Source of the DNA: Dermatemys mawii
Taxonomy: Eukaryota; Chordata; Testudines; Dermatemydidae
NCBI GenBank assembly: GCA_007922305.1
Contig: ML677335.1
Coordinates: forward strand, 14,971,734 to 15,035,733
Direction: 5' to 3'
DNA: 64,000 nt
The stretch's first letter is position 1. Every line of letters starts with the position of its first letter. The notes beneath the pieces were generated by a model. That model saw only the letters and a list, made by a program, of their open reading frames with translations. It was not told the DNA's origin and did no database searches. Below, one piece after another: positions 11,101 through 22,070 of this stretch. The translations under genes were made by a program, and so were the position numbers.

Positions 11101-14100
11101 CCCAGGCCTTATGGCTCCTTATCCTCAATATTCTTGCCCGATATCCAGCCAGTCTCAGTTCCCCTGAAGTCCAGTCTTCTTCTCTCCCTCCCCTCCCCAG
11201 GCTTTTTGTCCCAATCTGTTTGTTCAACCAATTCCAGTTTCCCCCCAACACCTTGATTCCTTCTTAGATCTGCCTTTCCTCTCCTCATGTCCTTCCCCAC
11301 ATTCCATTGGTTCCCATTTCCCCTGTCCAGCTAGTCACAGTCTCCTCTGAGGTCACAGTAGATCTAATGATTCCTTCTGGCCTTAAAATCTATAAATCCT
11401 CCATCCCGCCTCCCACCCAGCTTCCAGTTCATTTTACCCCGCCCAGCTGCCAGTCCTAGTCTCTTTGCCCAACTAGTCCCAGTCTCCCACCATCTCAACA
11501 CCTATTCCCAGTTTATCTTCTCCTCTATTCCCCTGGGGACAGCCTTCAGTCTCAATCCTGTGTCTTTTATTCATAGCCTCCTTCTAATCTACTCCCCCGT
11601 CTGGCTTTTGTCCCCTTTGCATTCAAATCAGGCTGCTTCCTCTAATATGCCATCTTGATGCCAGGGGTACAGGGCATGAAGAGCACAGCAGAGAGAGCTC
11701 TCTTGCTTTCAGTTCTGGTACCTGACTTTGGCATGGCCTGCAGCAGTCCAGAGTTACAGGTTCAGTTGAAGTCACCTCAGCTCCCTGAAGCCCTGAGCTG
11801 AAGCATGTCCAGGGCAGATGGAATATCCAGAGTTTTTAGCTGTGAAGACTTAGCAAGATTCAAAGGCTTCCAACTTGTCCAAATTTAGGTGAATTTTCAC
11901 AGGGATGATTCATCCTGGACATAAAGGCCACTCCTGGCCAAATTTCTTATCCCTGCACCAAATCCCTGTGGGAGCTAGAGACTCTTCAAGATTGCCAAAA
12001 CCTTTTAACATGGGCAAAACAAAGTATTTTTCACTAGTCTCGTTCTTGGAAAAGGCTGGTCCATTTGGGCCAAAAATTGCTAAAATACATCAGCCTGATG
12101 CAGATACCTGGCATGGAAAAATTTTCAGCCCAAACAGTTTGTTTGGCAAAGCTATATGCATAAAAACAGGGTCTTCTAATTGGAAGAGTCGAGCAACCTT
12201 GGCTATAATACTTTGGTCTAATTTCGGTTGTCAGGTTTACTGTGCAGGTGCTGAGTGATGGTGGCCTGTGACAATATTATTGTGGAGTCATAGTGATCAG
12301 TGCCAGAAGGGATCACCAGCTCATTTAGTCTGACCTCCTGTATATGATTTTATTATAATTCTAGCCAAATCTGTGTATGGATTTCTTTCAGGTTAGATTA
12401 CCCTGCTTCTGGCCTTCTGCAATAGGGTGATCTCTAGTAGGATGAGGCCCGCTCGAGACAGGCTTCTTCTTACAGAACCACACACCTTGCATTCCGAATG
12501 CACTTCCGTTTCACATAGTGACAGCTTTGGAGCTGGCTCCTCCAGATCCTATTAAATGTTTGGTTGCATGGAGGGTTACTTTAATGGAAATGCAGCCTTC
12601 TGACAGACTCATTTACACACAACCAATTGGATGTGATTATCACATACTTAGCTAGTATACTTATCTGGAATAGCGAACCCCTTTAAAAAGCCCCTGGAAG
12701 TTTCTGGGGGGCTAACATTAGACTGGGGTTGGCTTGTCAAGTCATCCTTTCTTCTCCAAGTACCCGAGAGCCTCCTTTGGATGTAGCAGAAGCTGAGTTT
12801 GTTCCTGGCAGTTATCAAGAGATCACTGTGGCATCAGCCCTCTAGCTTCCTTGCTTCCTCCCCCTTCTTTCACCCTCGCCCTAGTGTTCCTTGGGCAGAA
12901 CTTCCCTTTACAGGGTGTGTTGGAATAGCACAAGGAGAAATTACCCAGTTCCCAACAGTCTAGCCTCCCCGTGCCAAGTAACGTCAACAAAGACAAACCC
13001 AGATCCGAAGAAGCGCTCTGTGTGGCTCCGAAGCTCGACTCTCTCACCAACAAAAATTGATCCAATAAAAGATATTAACTCACCCATCTTGGGTCTCTGG
13101 CATAGACAAACGAATTTGTCCTTCCTAATCTTTTAATTGTGAGGTGTCCGACTGAAGCACCACTCAGAGCACAAAAGGAACATGGATTTGAGCCATTGGT
13201 ATTAGTTAGAATAAGAGTAATGGGATTCTTGGGGTCCTTGAGTGCCATTCATCCTGGGTAGGGGCTTTTTCCGGGTTTTTTCTTACAGTGCTTCACTAGG
13301 GCCGGGGTGGACAGTCCCAGAACAATCCATGTCTGACTCTTCGCAGGGGATCAAAGCCCGGAATATGTTACATGACTACATGGAGAAAGCCATAATGGAA
13401 AAACTACAAAGAAAGAACTCGGAAGGTCATAGTGATGCTCTGGATTTCTTAATAAACAGTGCCAAGGAGCATGGCAAAGAATTCACCATGCAGGAGCTGA
13501 AGGTAAAGAGAATCTCTTTTGCTGTTTTGCGTTTTCTTTAAAGCAGTTTGATTGAGGGGGCACCTGATTTCCGCTGGCCTCCCTCTTTGTTTCACCCACT
13601 GTGGGAGAATCTATCACAAACAATAACAAAGCTTGTAGTTAACCGTCTTCCTCACCCTAAGTGCCCCTGGGCACTAAACATCGCTTGTCCACCTCGATGA
13701 AATAAAGGTCTGGGGGGAAAAACCCAACCCCCGCAGAAATGCAAGGATGTTGAAAGAGGGATTAGGCACCCACCACTGAAGGTAGGTGTTGAGCAGAGAA
13801 AGGTGAGCTCTGTAGCATCTCACCAGTTCACAAGCCTGAGCAGACAGCAGGTGAGGTGGACACTTAGGAAGAGTGTGCCAGCCCTACCGATATCCTTCTC
13901 ATGGTGAAATTGCTTTGCCTTTGAACTGAGTTAATGCAGTATTTTAAAAGTAAATAAATGGCTCTTTTGCCCTCCTACCTTATCCTCTTGGCTTTTCTTC
14001 CAGGCACCTGCCTGGTTTTACTAGAATACTGCTAAGTTTGTCCAACTCCGATGGGGCTCCCTGCCTATACTTTAAAATATTACCTTTGACATGATAGACC

Positions 14101-17100
14101 GGATTGTGCATTCCTTGCACACCTCTACCCCTGCTGTAGCGGGGCCTATGGATCATGCGCCTGTATCCCAGGGGGCGGTAAACACAGACAGCTTTGAAAC
14201 CATATATCAGAATGACTCCTGAGATGGAATGATGGATCCGGGTCATTCCTTAGGACCAGCTCGTTAATTCTATTACTCAGAGTGTGGATGTGCTCGGTGG
14301 AATGGTGAACACGAGACAACGCTGTGATTTTAAGTCTAAATCCCGTTGTTCCTACTCTGGCAAAGCTCCCAATTGAAAGCAATGGAAATTTTGCCTAAAT
14401 AGAGGAAGTATTTGTCCTTAGTATTGAGTTAGCGCGTTCCACCAGGCTATGCTGGGGGTCACTATCGATGTCATATATAAAAATCCGAACTAGTGTTTAT
14501 AAAGTTCTGAGATCATTTTGAGCGTGTGCCGTATCTGATTTAAGGATATTTTAAATGTTGGGTTTTAAAATACCATATCGAGATATCGTATGGAGTGCAA
14601 GATCAGGATTTACTGTAAAACCTAAACCGGGTAACTGACCTATCTTTCCTTTCTCCAGCTGAGAATCAACTTCTATTCTTATTGCCCTGGCCTTCCAAAA
14701 ACAGGCATGTTTGGCTGCCACATTGGCAGAACTGCCAAAATATTGACGGCCTTCCAAGTCACCTTCTTTTTCGAGCATATGTGAAGCCAGTTTCAGGGTA
14801 TAAGATACTAGTTAGTAACTAGTATGGTAAAAACGATGCTGTTTAGCCTCCTCCGGGGAGAAATCCTGGCTCGGTTGACTCCAAACTCCTATGAACTCCA
14901 GCAGGGTCAGGATTTCACCCCGGATCTTTTTCTCCTAGGAACAGGTGAGCTGTTTTTGTAAAGTTTCTGAATCTTTGAGTCAGAAAATCTAGAAGTGTTT
15001 GAGCAGAATTGCATTGCGTCCCCATGGAAACTCATCACTGCTTGTTGGCATCCCTCCTAATAACAGCGGTAAAAGTCACTCTGCATTTCCTGAGACCCTT
15101 AGGTATTCCGTGTAGACAGCAAAAGAGACAGCGATAGAGCTCCATCAGTTTAGCTTATGCTACTAAGCAACAACACGATAGCAAATTCAGTAACAGAGAC
15201 CTTAATCCACAGGGCCATTCCCAACAATCCTGCGTTGGCAGGAGAAGGAATCATTAGCGGGTCTTTTCCGTCTCCAATCCTTCCCATTCCTGGCGTCTTG
15301 TCATTTGAGTGCATCACAAAAAGAGCACCGTTTGGCTCCAAGCCGGGGGGGGGCAGGATTCCTTGTGGGGAGGCAGCGTGGCCCAGCAGACATTGGGGCT
15401 GGTACCCAAGAGATGTGGGTTCTGTCACTTCCTATTTAACATGGAATAATGATCTCCTGATGAAGAGGTTTGGTTTATCTGTTTGTGTTCAAATCCTAGC
15501 CGATGTGGAGCTCCACGAAGGGGAATCCAATCTGCAAATAGGGAACTATAAGCTACTTTTCTTCTGCGTAAGAGAGGGTGTTTGCCACGGTTGTATAGCA
15601 CAGCAGCTTGTGGGAGGAACCCTGTAACTAGTTCACCAGGAGAATCATCTATTTTAGAGATTAATTAAAATGACCCAAAAAATCGATCTCGATGATTAAG
15701 AAAATCGAAACTATCGGACAAAACTAATGCGCTAATTTGTAAATAATGCTCAATATTCTCCAGGAGTAGCTAGATGTGATTAGAAAAGGTATATGTGACA
15801 TTAGTCAAAAGAGATGAACCCAACTCTCTCTGTGAAATTACACACGAGTATCTGTAATGTAAGATTGGTCAGATTATCCCCAGGCACCCCTGACGCATAA
15901 TATTCAAACATAATGATATGAGTAATTGGAGAGCCCGCACGGATAGAGCCAAGTCGCATCCCAGTCGACATAAGAGAGACGGGCAGGGAGTCGGCGTGTG
16001 TTAGTATATTGATCCGCGCTTATGTATGCTGTGCAGTTAGACGCGTCCTACCGCCGATGCATTTAAAGAAACTTTCCTGCGGATTGTCAAATAGTTTATG
16101 GTTACGGTCTAATGTGCCAGCGCCTGCTACTAGAATAAAATGACAGCGGAATATTAATCTAGTGGAATATCTGTCTAGGTATAAAATCGCAGTTGCTTTA
16201 CCGCACGAGATCGACACTCCAAGCAGGAGTGGACACTCATTTCCAGACGGGCTTTGTGTTTAAATACTTTCCCAAGAGCGCTTTCCGCCCCGAGAGACGC
16301 TGGGAGTTAATGCAGCCCAGGGGCTTTACAAAATCAGGATTTGTAACAGTCCAGGCTAAAAAGCTTTATGGAAAGCACCAGAAACAGGCGGGGAACAGAG
16401 CAGATCCTTGATCCTAGCGGCTCTCGCGGAAGACAGTGGGGTCGGGAGGAAGGCGCTAGAGCACCACCCCGCATTACAGTCGCAATACGGCGAGATTCAG
16501 ATCTGAAGGCAACCAGGATAATCCCGAGGCTGTTTCCACAATGGACCAGACTGACGAAGAGGCGAGGGGAGGTCACTTGTATTGGCTATGACGGGATAAA
16601 GATAATCCTTTGGAGAGGGATCCAGTAGTCTAGCGCCGGGCCGTTCTTTCCAGCCGCATTAGGACCCTGCGAGCTGCTTTCGGTTCACCCTCGGGCCGTG
16701 ATACGATATCGGCACCCCCGCTCAGCAGGGCCATCCCTTGCGAGGAGCGGAGGAGGAAGGTGTTACGCTTTGCTACGCCGGGCTTCCCCGAGCCATCGCC
16801 GCAACTGGCACAAACGGCGCTGGCGGAGCTCTGTTCGCGGGGAGGCCCAATTCCTGCTAATGTCTACGCGGGGAGCAGCCCCCGCGCTGTCAGGCGGTGT
16901 AGACACCCCGGGGAGCCAGCGCGCCGACACGTCCCCCTCCCCCGCCCGAACAAACGCTAGCTAAGCGGCTGTGCCCGGGTCTGGCAGCTCTGGGATCCCG
17001 GCATAACGGGATCGGCTCCGGGCACTCGGGGCTTTAAGTGCGATGGCCCTGTGTGTGTGTGTGGGGGGGAGGTTGTTGTGGATGTGGGGGTGTGATTGTG

Positions 17101-20100
17101 GATGGGTGTNNNNNNNNNNNNNNNNNNNNNNNNNNNNNNNNNNNNNNNNNNNNNNNNNNNNNNNNNNNNNNNNNNNNNNNNNNNNNNNNNNNNNNNNNNN
17201 NNNNNNNNNNNNNNNNNNNNNNNNNNNNNNNNNNNNNNNNNNNNNNNNNNNNNNNNNNNNNNNNNNNNNNNNNNNNNNNNNNNNNNNNNNNNNNNNNNNN
17301 NNNNNNNNNNNNNNNNNNNNNNNNNNNNNNNNNNNNNNNNNNNNNNNNNNNNNNNNNNNNNNNNNNNNNNNNNNNNNNNNNNNNNNNNNNNNNNNNNNNN
17401 NNNNNNNNNNNNNNNNNNNNNNNNNNNNNNNNNNNNNNNNNNNNNNNNNNNNNNNNNNNNNNNNNNNNNNNNNNNNNNNNNNNNNNNNNNNNNNNNNNNN
17501 NNNNNNNNNTGGTTGTGCATGTGGGGGTGGTTGCGGATATGGGTGTGAGTGGGTGGGTGGGTGGCTTCCCCTCCCCTGAAGAGGAAATCGGACCCTTTGG
17601 CGCGGCGAGCTGTTCCCAGGCCAGATGTATATTTGGAAAAGGAAACAAAACTCCGCGGAAATCCTGTCGCTGGGCCGGTTCGCGGGGAGAAGAAACCTGC
17701 GCAGGAGTCACCTGGTGTCCGATCGGCTTCTCCACCCGGGCTTTCCCCGTGCTCCCTGCAGGCCGGTGTCACCCTGGCCATCCCGGCCGCTCGCCGGCGT
17801 GTCTGCGATAGAGGCGAAGCCGTGAGGTGGAGTCCTCGCCCCACTGAAGTCAGTGGGAGTTTTGCCATAGACTTCAATGGGGCCGGGATTTCACCGCCGT
17901 GTTTTGGATTCGCCCCTTCCCTTCTTATAGGCTTTCACCTGGGGGAGGGGGCTGTTGGGCCTGGAGACATTCCCACCCTTAGATCGCCCCCTCTGTGCCT
18001 CCAGATTATGGCCGTCGGTCTCTGGAAATCTCAGGTTCCTGATACACTGTATGCTGGTTTGTTGTAGCTCCAAAGCTTCTCTCTCACCGGGGCAGAAGGT
18101 GGTCCAATAAAAAATATTACCACACCCAACTGCTCTCTCTTCCCCTCATCTTGGCAGCTATTAGCGAGGCTTTTCTGGGGGTCTATTCTGGGCACAACTG
18201 TGTGTATTCTACACAACATCTGGGCGGTGTGATGCTCCGCCTTGTGAATACACAGCCACAGCGGTCCCGGGAGTGTGTATTACAGAGCCGGAAATAAGGG
18301 AGACATAGTTACAGAAAGGCAACGTCGTTATTGTCAAATATTTTGGTCATATTTTTAAATGCTGGGTTAATAGTCATAGTTCACATCCTAAACTTGCACG
18401 TTTCCCTTTTACTTCTGTATGGGTGGGAAAGAGGAAGGGGAGCTAAGAAACTTCCAGTATTTAACCTTCCATGACTTAGCTAGGGCTAGGGCCTGGCTGG
18501 TTTCCTGGGATATGTTAAGGGAGATTCTTAGAAGGCCTTGATTGTACAGTTTTGAGGATCCAGGCGTGATGGGTTTTTGCCTACGGTCGAGGCAGATCCC
18601 CACTTTGATTGTCAGGGATCATTCTGTGGCTTGGCTGTGTGCAATTACCAGAGCCACACGGTGACAAACATGTATGTAAAGCATGGTATGGACGTAGTAC
18701 ATGTCTGACACTCGGGTCAGTGTTTTCCTTTGCAACACACCTCAGTTTTTGCCTCTAGGAAGCAAGTGGAACCATTGGCTCCTTAGGCTTGTGTTTCACG
18801 CAGCACTAAATAGCATAGGAAGGGGGCGTGCGGAGGATGCTGTCTGGAGGTTTCTCGTGGTTCCATTACTTGTAATACAGGGCTCGGTTTTGCCAGCTGC
18901 TGAACACTGCGAGGCAATCCGGCAAAGCCCTTAATTTGACGCACGTGAGTAGGAGAATCCCCTTCATGTTTAGCTCAGCCCAGGCGATTTAGTTCAAGTG
19001 GCGGCATATCTATGCACAGTGTGGCTGCATGGGAAAAAGGTTGCTAGCCTCAGGGAAGTTTGAGCCCTCGAAGATCATTGACGGGAGTTTAGATGTTCCG
19101 CTCACGTCATGGAGCAATAAAAAGGTTTGTTAATCTACTGAATCTGACCTGCCCTTGCTTCTGGGGCAAGCGAAGAACCCGGGGATGCCAAACGTCTGTA
19201 TCCAGGTCACTCTCTATTGGCTACAGAGCTGCAGAGGTTCACAGAGATACATGATGATGACACAGCAGGTTTCTTATTTATTTCTACTCACTGTTGGCCT
19301 GAGTCCAGTTCTGTGCAGGTACTTGATGTCTTCACATGCACTTCGCGGGGCGTTTGAACAAACGTTACCCGTTTTAGATAGTAGCATAGGAACCTAGACT
19401 CCCGGACCGATATCCACCATCACCAATGTAGAAGACCTGCCATTCTGGCGATGAGGTTTTTTTAAGAGAGTGGAAGAGTCTGTCCATATCAAATGTGGTG
19501 TCTGGCAGCCGGGGATCCAGATCTCCGAGGCTAAGTGTGAGGATAATCTTTGCTCATAAAATTCACAGCCAGGTCCTTTCTCCTTTTCTTGCTCCTTTGA
19601 CTGATAATGTTGGCAGGTCCGTAGGGAGTAGTGGAATAGACAATCCACTACATAAGTGGTAGCCGTGCATATATCGCTGGGTTAGCAAAGGAACGCAAGT
19701 ACTGTAAAGTTACCGAGATTTTCGTTTCTAAACACTCAGATGACGAAAGTGAAGTCGGGCCACGTGGGGCGAGACAGCTCTGCTCTGGGGGAACAGGTGG
19801 GAGTATGGTTTGAAGATTAAAACACAAATGCATTTCAAACTGTCACGTTTGATTATCTCGCAGGAGTCAGCGGTTGAGCTGATATTTGCTGCTTTCTTCA
19901 CCACTGCTAGTGCCAGCACTTCTCTGATCCTTCTGCTACTGAAACACCCCTCGGCGATAGAAAAAATAAGGCAGGAACTGGCGTCCCATGGATTTCACAG
20001 GCAGTGCTATTGCCTCTGGCCCGCAGTCTCCCAAAAGACCCACCCATGCACTGAGCCCTGCCAAGGTACACCGATGGTCCGGGAGAAAGGAAGGAAGGAT

Positions 20101-22070
20101 GGCGACTCTCAACAGCGTCTCCGCTTCGTGCCGCAAGGGACGCCGAAGAATCAAAGTCAGCAACTGGATCTCCAGGCAGAAGGAGAGGCTGGGGGCGGTT
20201 TTATCCGGCGGCCTCCTCTCCTTCAGGAGCCCACGTTAACCGGGATGACACAAGAAACAATTAGTTTGAATACAAACGATCGTTATTCAGACCACAGGCA
20301 GGAGGAAGCCGCCCAGCCGCCCAGCAGGTTCGAGGTGCCCACGGGGCAGGCAGAGTGTCATTGTCAGCCTGAGATGAACTTGGATCAACTGAGCCGCCTG
20401 CGCTACTTGGACGGTGTGGTGAAGGAGGTCCTTCGCGTGCTGCCGCCCGTTTCTGGGGGCTATCGGACCGCCCTGCAGACCTTCGAGCTGGATGTAAGTT
20501 ATCTGCGGTGTTTTGCAATCGTTTAAAGGCTCGGGTACGGCTTTGAGCCAAGCAGCTTTAGTCCATTGATGTGTATCTACACGGCTTATCTGACAGCTTC
20601 ACACCATTCTCTTCTTCCTCCCTAGCGACCTCTGGCTATTTCAAAGGGCTGGTTTCCTACCAACGGCAGCCCTGAGACTATGACAACTTGTCTCTACCAG
20701 GGATTTATCTTTAGTGTAAAACACCTGTGACGATGTGAGCTGCTTGCACCGAATCTGTTTTTTTGCATTTTAACATAATACAAAGCACAGAATACGGGGA
20801 AATGTTGCACACACCTACCTGGCCACTTAAACCAGAAAATGGGAAGCATCAAACATCTAGAGATGACAGATTGGTGAAGTAATTTATTTATATAGTGCCC
20901 CAGAATGTCTTGGCGCTTCCCTGAAAATCACATGATGCCGATTTTGCTAAATCGGCGAATACCGAAATGTGACGCTAGCACAGGACAACGTGATACAAGA
21001 AATGACAACGGCACAGAGCCGCAGAGAACCGCGAAATCACGCGGCAGGCCCAGTTCTATACCTGCGAGGACAGTAAGTCTTGCTCAGGCACCGTAGCCCC
21101 AAATAGCACAACAGGAGTGGGGCTGCTTGTCTTAGCAAGAGCTGAAGGAACCGGCCCCGGATCCTGTTTGTGTCCTTGGGACACAGGCGTGAGCGAGGCG
21201 AGCAGCCCTTCGCGGCGGGGTTCTGCACCGAGGAAGAGCTATCGGTTATTCCCACGAACCCCGGTGTCCTGCAGGGGGGTTGTCCGAAGCTGCCGCATTA
21301 GAAAGGGTGGTCAGTTAGCAGCCAGGGCCCCCAAGAGGGAGGCACCCCGGCCCCGATCCAATTAAACATCCCACCTAGCAGCTCCATCCTTCCTGGAGAA
21401 GGCCAGGGGCGCTCTCTAGCGGAGGCCGTGGGAGCGGGGTCCGGGGGGCTGGGCTGGGCGGAGTGTCGCTCTCTGGCGGCGGAAGGGAACGGATAGCTGG
21501 GGTGGGGGGCACGGATCGGGCAGGTTTCCAGGTGAGACGGGTCCCAGGGCCCCAATCCTTAGCAGCAGCAGCTGCGCAACCTCAGGGCTCCCTCTAGCAG
21601 CTCAGCAAGGCCAGGGCCCGCCAGCGCCGGTGCGAGCTGCTCCTTGGCTGATGTTCCTCCCCTTCCCCTCCCCGCTGCAGGGCTACCAGATCCCCAAGGG
21701 CTGGAGCGTGATGTACAGCATCCGAGACACCCACGAGACCGCGGCCGTGGACCGGAGCCCCCCGGAGAGCTTCGACCCGGACCGGTTCGGCTCGGCCCGG
21801 CAGGAGGACGGCAAGGGGGCAGGACGCTTCCACTACATCCCCTTCGGCGGGGGGGCCAGGGGCTGCATCGGCCAGGAGCTGGCCAAGGCCATCCTCAAGC
21901 TGCTGGCCGTCGAGCTGGTCAGCACGGCCCGCTGGGAGCTGGCCACGCCCAGCTTCCCCGAGATGCAGACGGTGCCCATCGTGCATCCCGTGAACGGGCT
22001 GCAGCTCTTCTTCCACTCCCTGCAGCCCGGCGGCGCCAGCGCCCGCCCGCGGGTGTCCCGGGAAGCTTGA
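7921..22070 (+). CDS. CYP26C1: Cytochrome P450 26C1, retinoic acid hydroxylase
   Basis: Heme-thiolate monooxygenase of the ER membrane that oxidises all-trans and 9-cis retinoic acid for clearance. Coding exons are 7921-8124, 8546-8770, 9115-9390, 13347-13502, 19864-20493 and 21681-22070. All introns are GT-AG and phase 0. The predicted product is 626 residues, against about 520 recalled for mammals. Landmarks: N-terminal membrane anchor (about residues 9-32); proline-rich hinge [15 protein letters not shown]; helix I AAFFTT (296-301), lacking the acidic residue of CYP26A1 as is usual for C1; ExxR (E475/R478); FDPDRF (528-533); heme loop [10 protein letters not shown] with ligand Cys559 (codon 21864-21866). 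The excess length is an in-frame block inside exon 5. The gene lies between EXOC6 and its paralogue CYP26A1. No canonical AATAAA follows closely. CYP26B1 is excluded by synteny and by the C1-type helix I. Confidence 0.95.
8546..8770 (+). CDS. CYP26C1: CYP26C1 coding exon 2
   Basis: 75 codons, the same length as CYP26A1 exon 2. Contains [30 protein letters not shown] and [20 protein letters not shown] (helices A to C region). Acceptor GCTTGCAG, donor AAG|GTGCGC. Confidence 0.93.
9115..9390 (+). CDS. CYP26C1: CYP26C1 coding exon 3
   Basis: 92 codons, from [19 protein letters not shown] to [15 protein letters not shown]. The acceptor has a pure CT tract ending CCCCAG; the donor is AAG|GTACTG. 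The [11 protein letters not shown] segment is the CYP26 substrate-pocket region that is also readable in CYP26A1. Confidence 0.93.
10229..10680 (-). repeat. CR1-like LINE 3' fragment
   Basis: Begins with the reverse-complement tail (ATTCATAGATTCTAATAA), then AGAAGGGACCACTGTGATA, CTCTGACCTCTTGTATAGCA and CAGGCCATAGAACTT, as in reptilian CR1 3' ends. It then carries the usual degenerate body, with phrases such as AACATCCACCAGG and GAGGAACAGATATCAAGTCA. The minus orientation is inferred from the tail position. The right boundary is approximate. Confidence 0.6.
10980..12260. repeat. Pyrimidine-rich degenerate repeat and attached interspersed repeat
   Basis: 10980-11640 is a long C/T-rich run in which CCAGCCAGTCCCAGT-like phrases recur imperfectly. 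A SINE tail (11348-11398, TAGATCTAATGATTCCTTCT) sits inside it. 11660-12260 looks like the decayed body of an interspersed repeat (TTTTCAGCCCAAACAGTTTG, TTTGGCAAAGCTAT). I cannot name the family. Confidence 0.4.
12282..12440 (-). repeat. CR1/SINE-like tail fragment
   Basis: GAGTCATAGTGATCAGTGCC, AGAAGGGATCACCAGCTCAT, then TAGTCTGACCTCCTGTATAT: the same tail family as at 10229, in the same (minus) orientation. Confidence 0.55.
13030..13102 (+). repeat. Interspersed repeat copy carrying AATAAA (family A, copy 1)
   Basis: AAGCTCGACTCTCTCACCAA, then GATCCAATAAAAGATATTAA and CTCACCCATCTTGG. Related copies lie at 18062-18150 and 34247-34350, all on the + strand. Each includes an AATAAA hexamer, here at 13064-13069, 280 bp before CYP26C1 exon 4. 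Confidence 0.65.
13347..13502 (+). CDS. CYP26C1: CYP26C1 coding exon 4
   Basis: 52 codons, from [20 protein letters not shown] to [12 protein letters not shown]. The acceptor is CTTCGCAG, the donor AAG|GTAAAG. The boundary after ELK differs from CYP26A1, where the split falls before ELK. Codon use is markedly less GC-rich than in exons 1-3 and 6. Confidence 0.92.
15365..15445 (+). repeat. MIR/tRNA-SINE-like fragment
   Basis: GAGGCAGCGTGGCCCAGCAG, GGCTGGTACCCAAGAGATGT and GGGTTCTGTCACTTCC resemble the widespread amniote MIR/core-SINE phrase in which 'assigned ... ggttc' precedes a cacttcc motif. A second such fragment is near 46330-46420. Confidence 0.45.
17043..17570. repeat. GT-rich low-complexity tract interrupted by assembly gap
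   Basis: TGTGTGTGTGTGGGGGGG and GATGTGGGGGTGTGATTGTG precede a run of exactly 400 N (17110-17509). TGGTTGTGCATGTGGGGGTG and GTGAGTGGGTGGGTGGGTGG follow it. The two flanks look like variants of one minisatellite unit, so the gap probably hides an expanded tandem array. Open frames through the N run are artefacts. Confidence 0.8.
17826..17895. repeat. Imperfect palindromic interspersed repeat (copy A)
   Basis: The left arm begins GGTGGAGTCCTCGCCCCACT; the right arm ends CAATGGGGCCGGGATTTCAC(C). The arms pair imperfectly over about 30 bp. Related copies lie at 51827-51898 and 60079-60158. Confidence 0.6.
18062..18150 (+). repeat. Family A interspersed repeat (copy 2)
   Basis: TGTTGTAGCTCCAAAGCTTC, TCTCTCACCGGGGCAGAAGG and GGTCCAATAAAAAATATTAC match the copy at 13030-13102. 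It includes AATAAA at 18108-18113. Confidence 0.65.
19864..20493 (+). CDS. CYP26C1: CYP26C1 coding exon 5, with long in-frame insertion
   Basis: 210 open codons from acceptor TTATCTCGCAG to donor GAT|GTAAGT. Starts [19 protein letters not shown] (helix I), then [18 protein letters not shown] (helix J). It ends [20 protein letters not shown] (helix K, ExxR) and [15 protein letters not shown]. Between the CYC (ending 20013) and CHC (from 20356) motifs lie 114 residues, where mammalian CYP26C1 has about 13 as I recall. The block is hydrophilic with no recognised domain. It could be a genuine coding expansion or an unrecognised short intron; one frame-preserving possibility is donor AAG|GTACAC at 20066 and acceptor TTCAG at 20290. 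Confidence 0.8.
21681..22070 (+). CDS. CYP26C1: CYP26C1 terminal coding exon 6
   Basis: 129 codons plus [32 protein letters not shown], then the heme-binding loop [20 protein letters not shown] with Cys at 21864-21866, and [20 protein letters not shown]. The acceptor is CCCGCTGCAG. It is strongly GC-rich, like exons 1-3. Confidence 0.94.
   Translation, partial: GYQIPKGWSVMYSIRDTHETAAVDRSPPESFDPDRFGSARQEDGKGAGRFHYIPFGGGARGCIGQELAKAILKLLAVELVSTARWELATPSFPEMQTVPIVHPVNGLQLFFHSLQPGGASARPRVSREA

Larger units (their letters stand above)
9391..13346 (+). other. CYP26C1: CYP26C1 intron 3
   Basis: Composition drops abruptly from CpG-rich to AT-rich at about 9.6 kb. The intron contains CR1/SINE-like fragments (10229-10680, 11348-11398, 12282-12440), a pyrimidine-rich degenerate repeat (about 10980-11640) and a repeat copy at 13030-13102. 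No exon was recognised. Confidence 0.7.
13503..19863 (+). other. CYP26C1: CYP26C1 intron 4 (contains assembly gap)
   Basis: About 6.4 kb. Holds a MIR-like fragment (15365-15445), a low-complexity GT stretch with a 400-base N gap (17110-17509), a palindromic repeat (17826-17895) and a family A repeat (18062-18150). 15650-16150 is AT-rich with many TAAT cores, and 16640-17040 and 17575-17900 are GC-rich. No coding exon was recognised. Confidence 0.65.

Noticed and set aside
11749..11772. GGTTCA...AGTCA arrangement with 5-bp spacing
   Set aside because: The second half-site does not fit RGKTCA, and it lies inside repeat-derived DNA.
16193..16411. 72-codon frame in CYP26C1 intron 4
   Set aside because: No similarity recognised to any CYP26 exon; the coding sequence is complete without it.
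16957..17877. Open frames spanning the N run
   Set aside because: The frame is open only because N codons are not stops.
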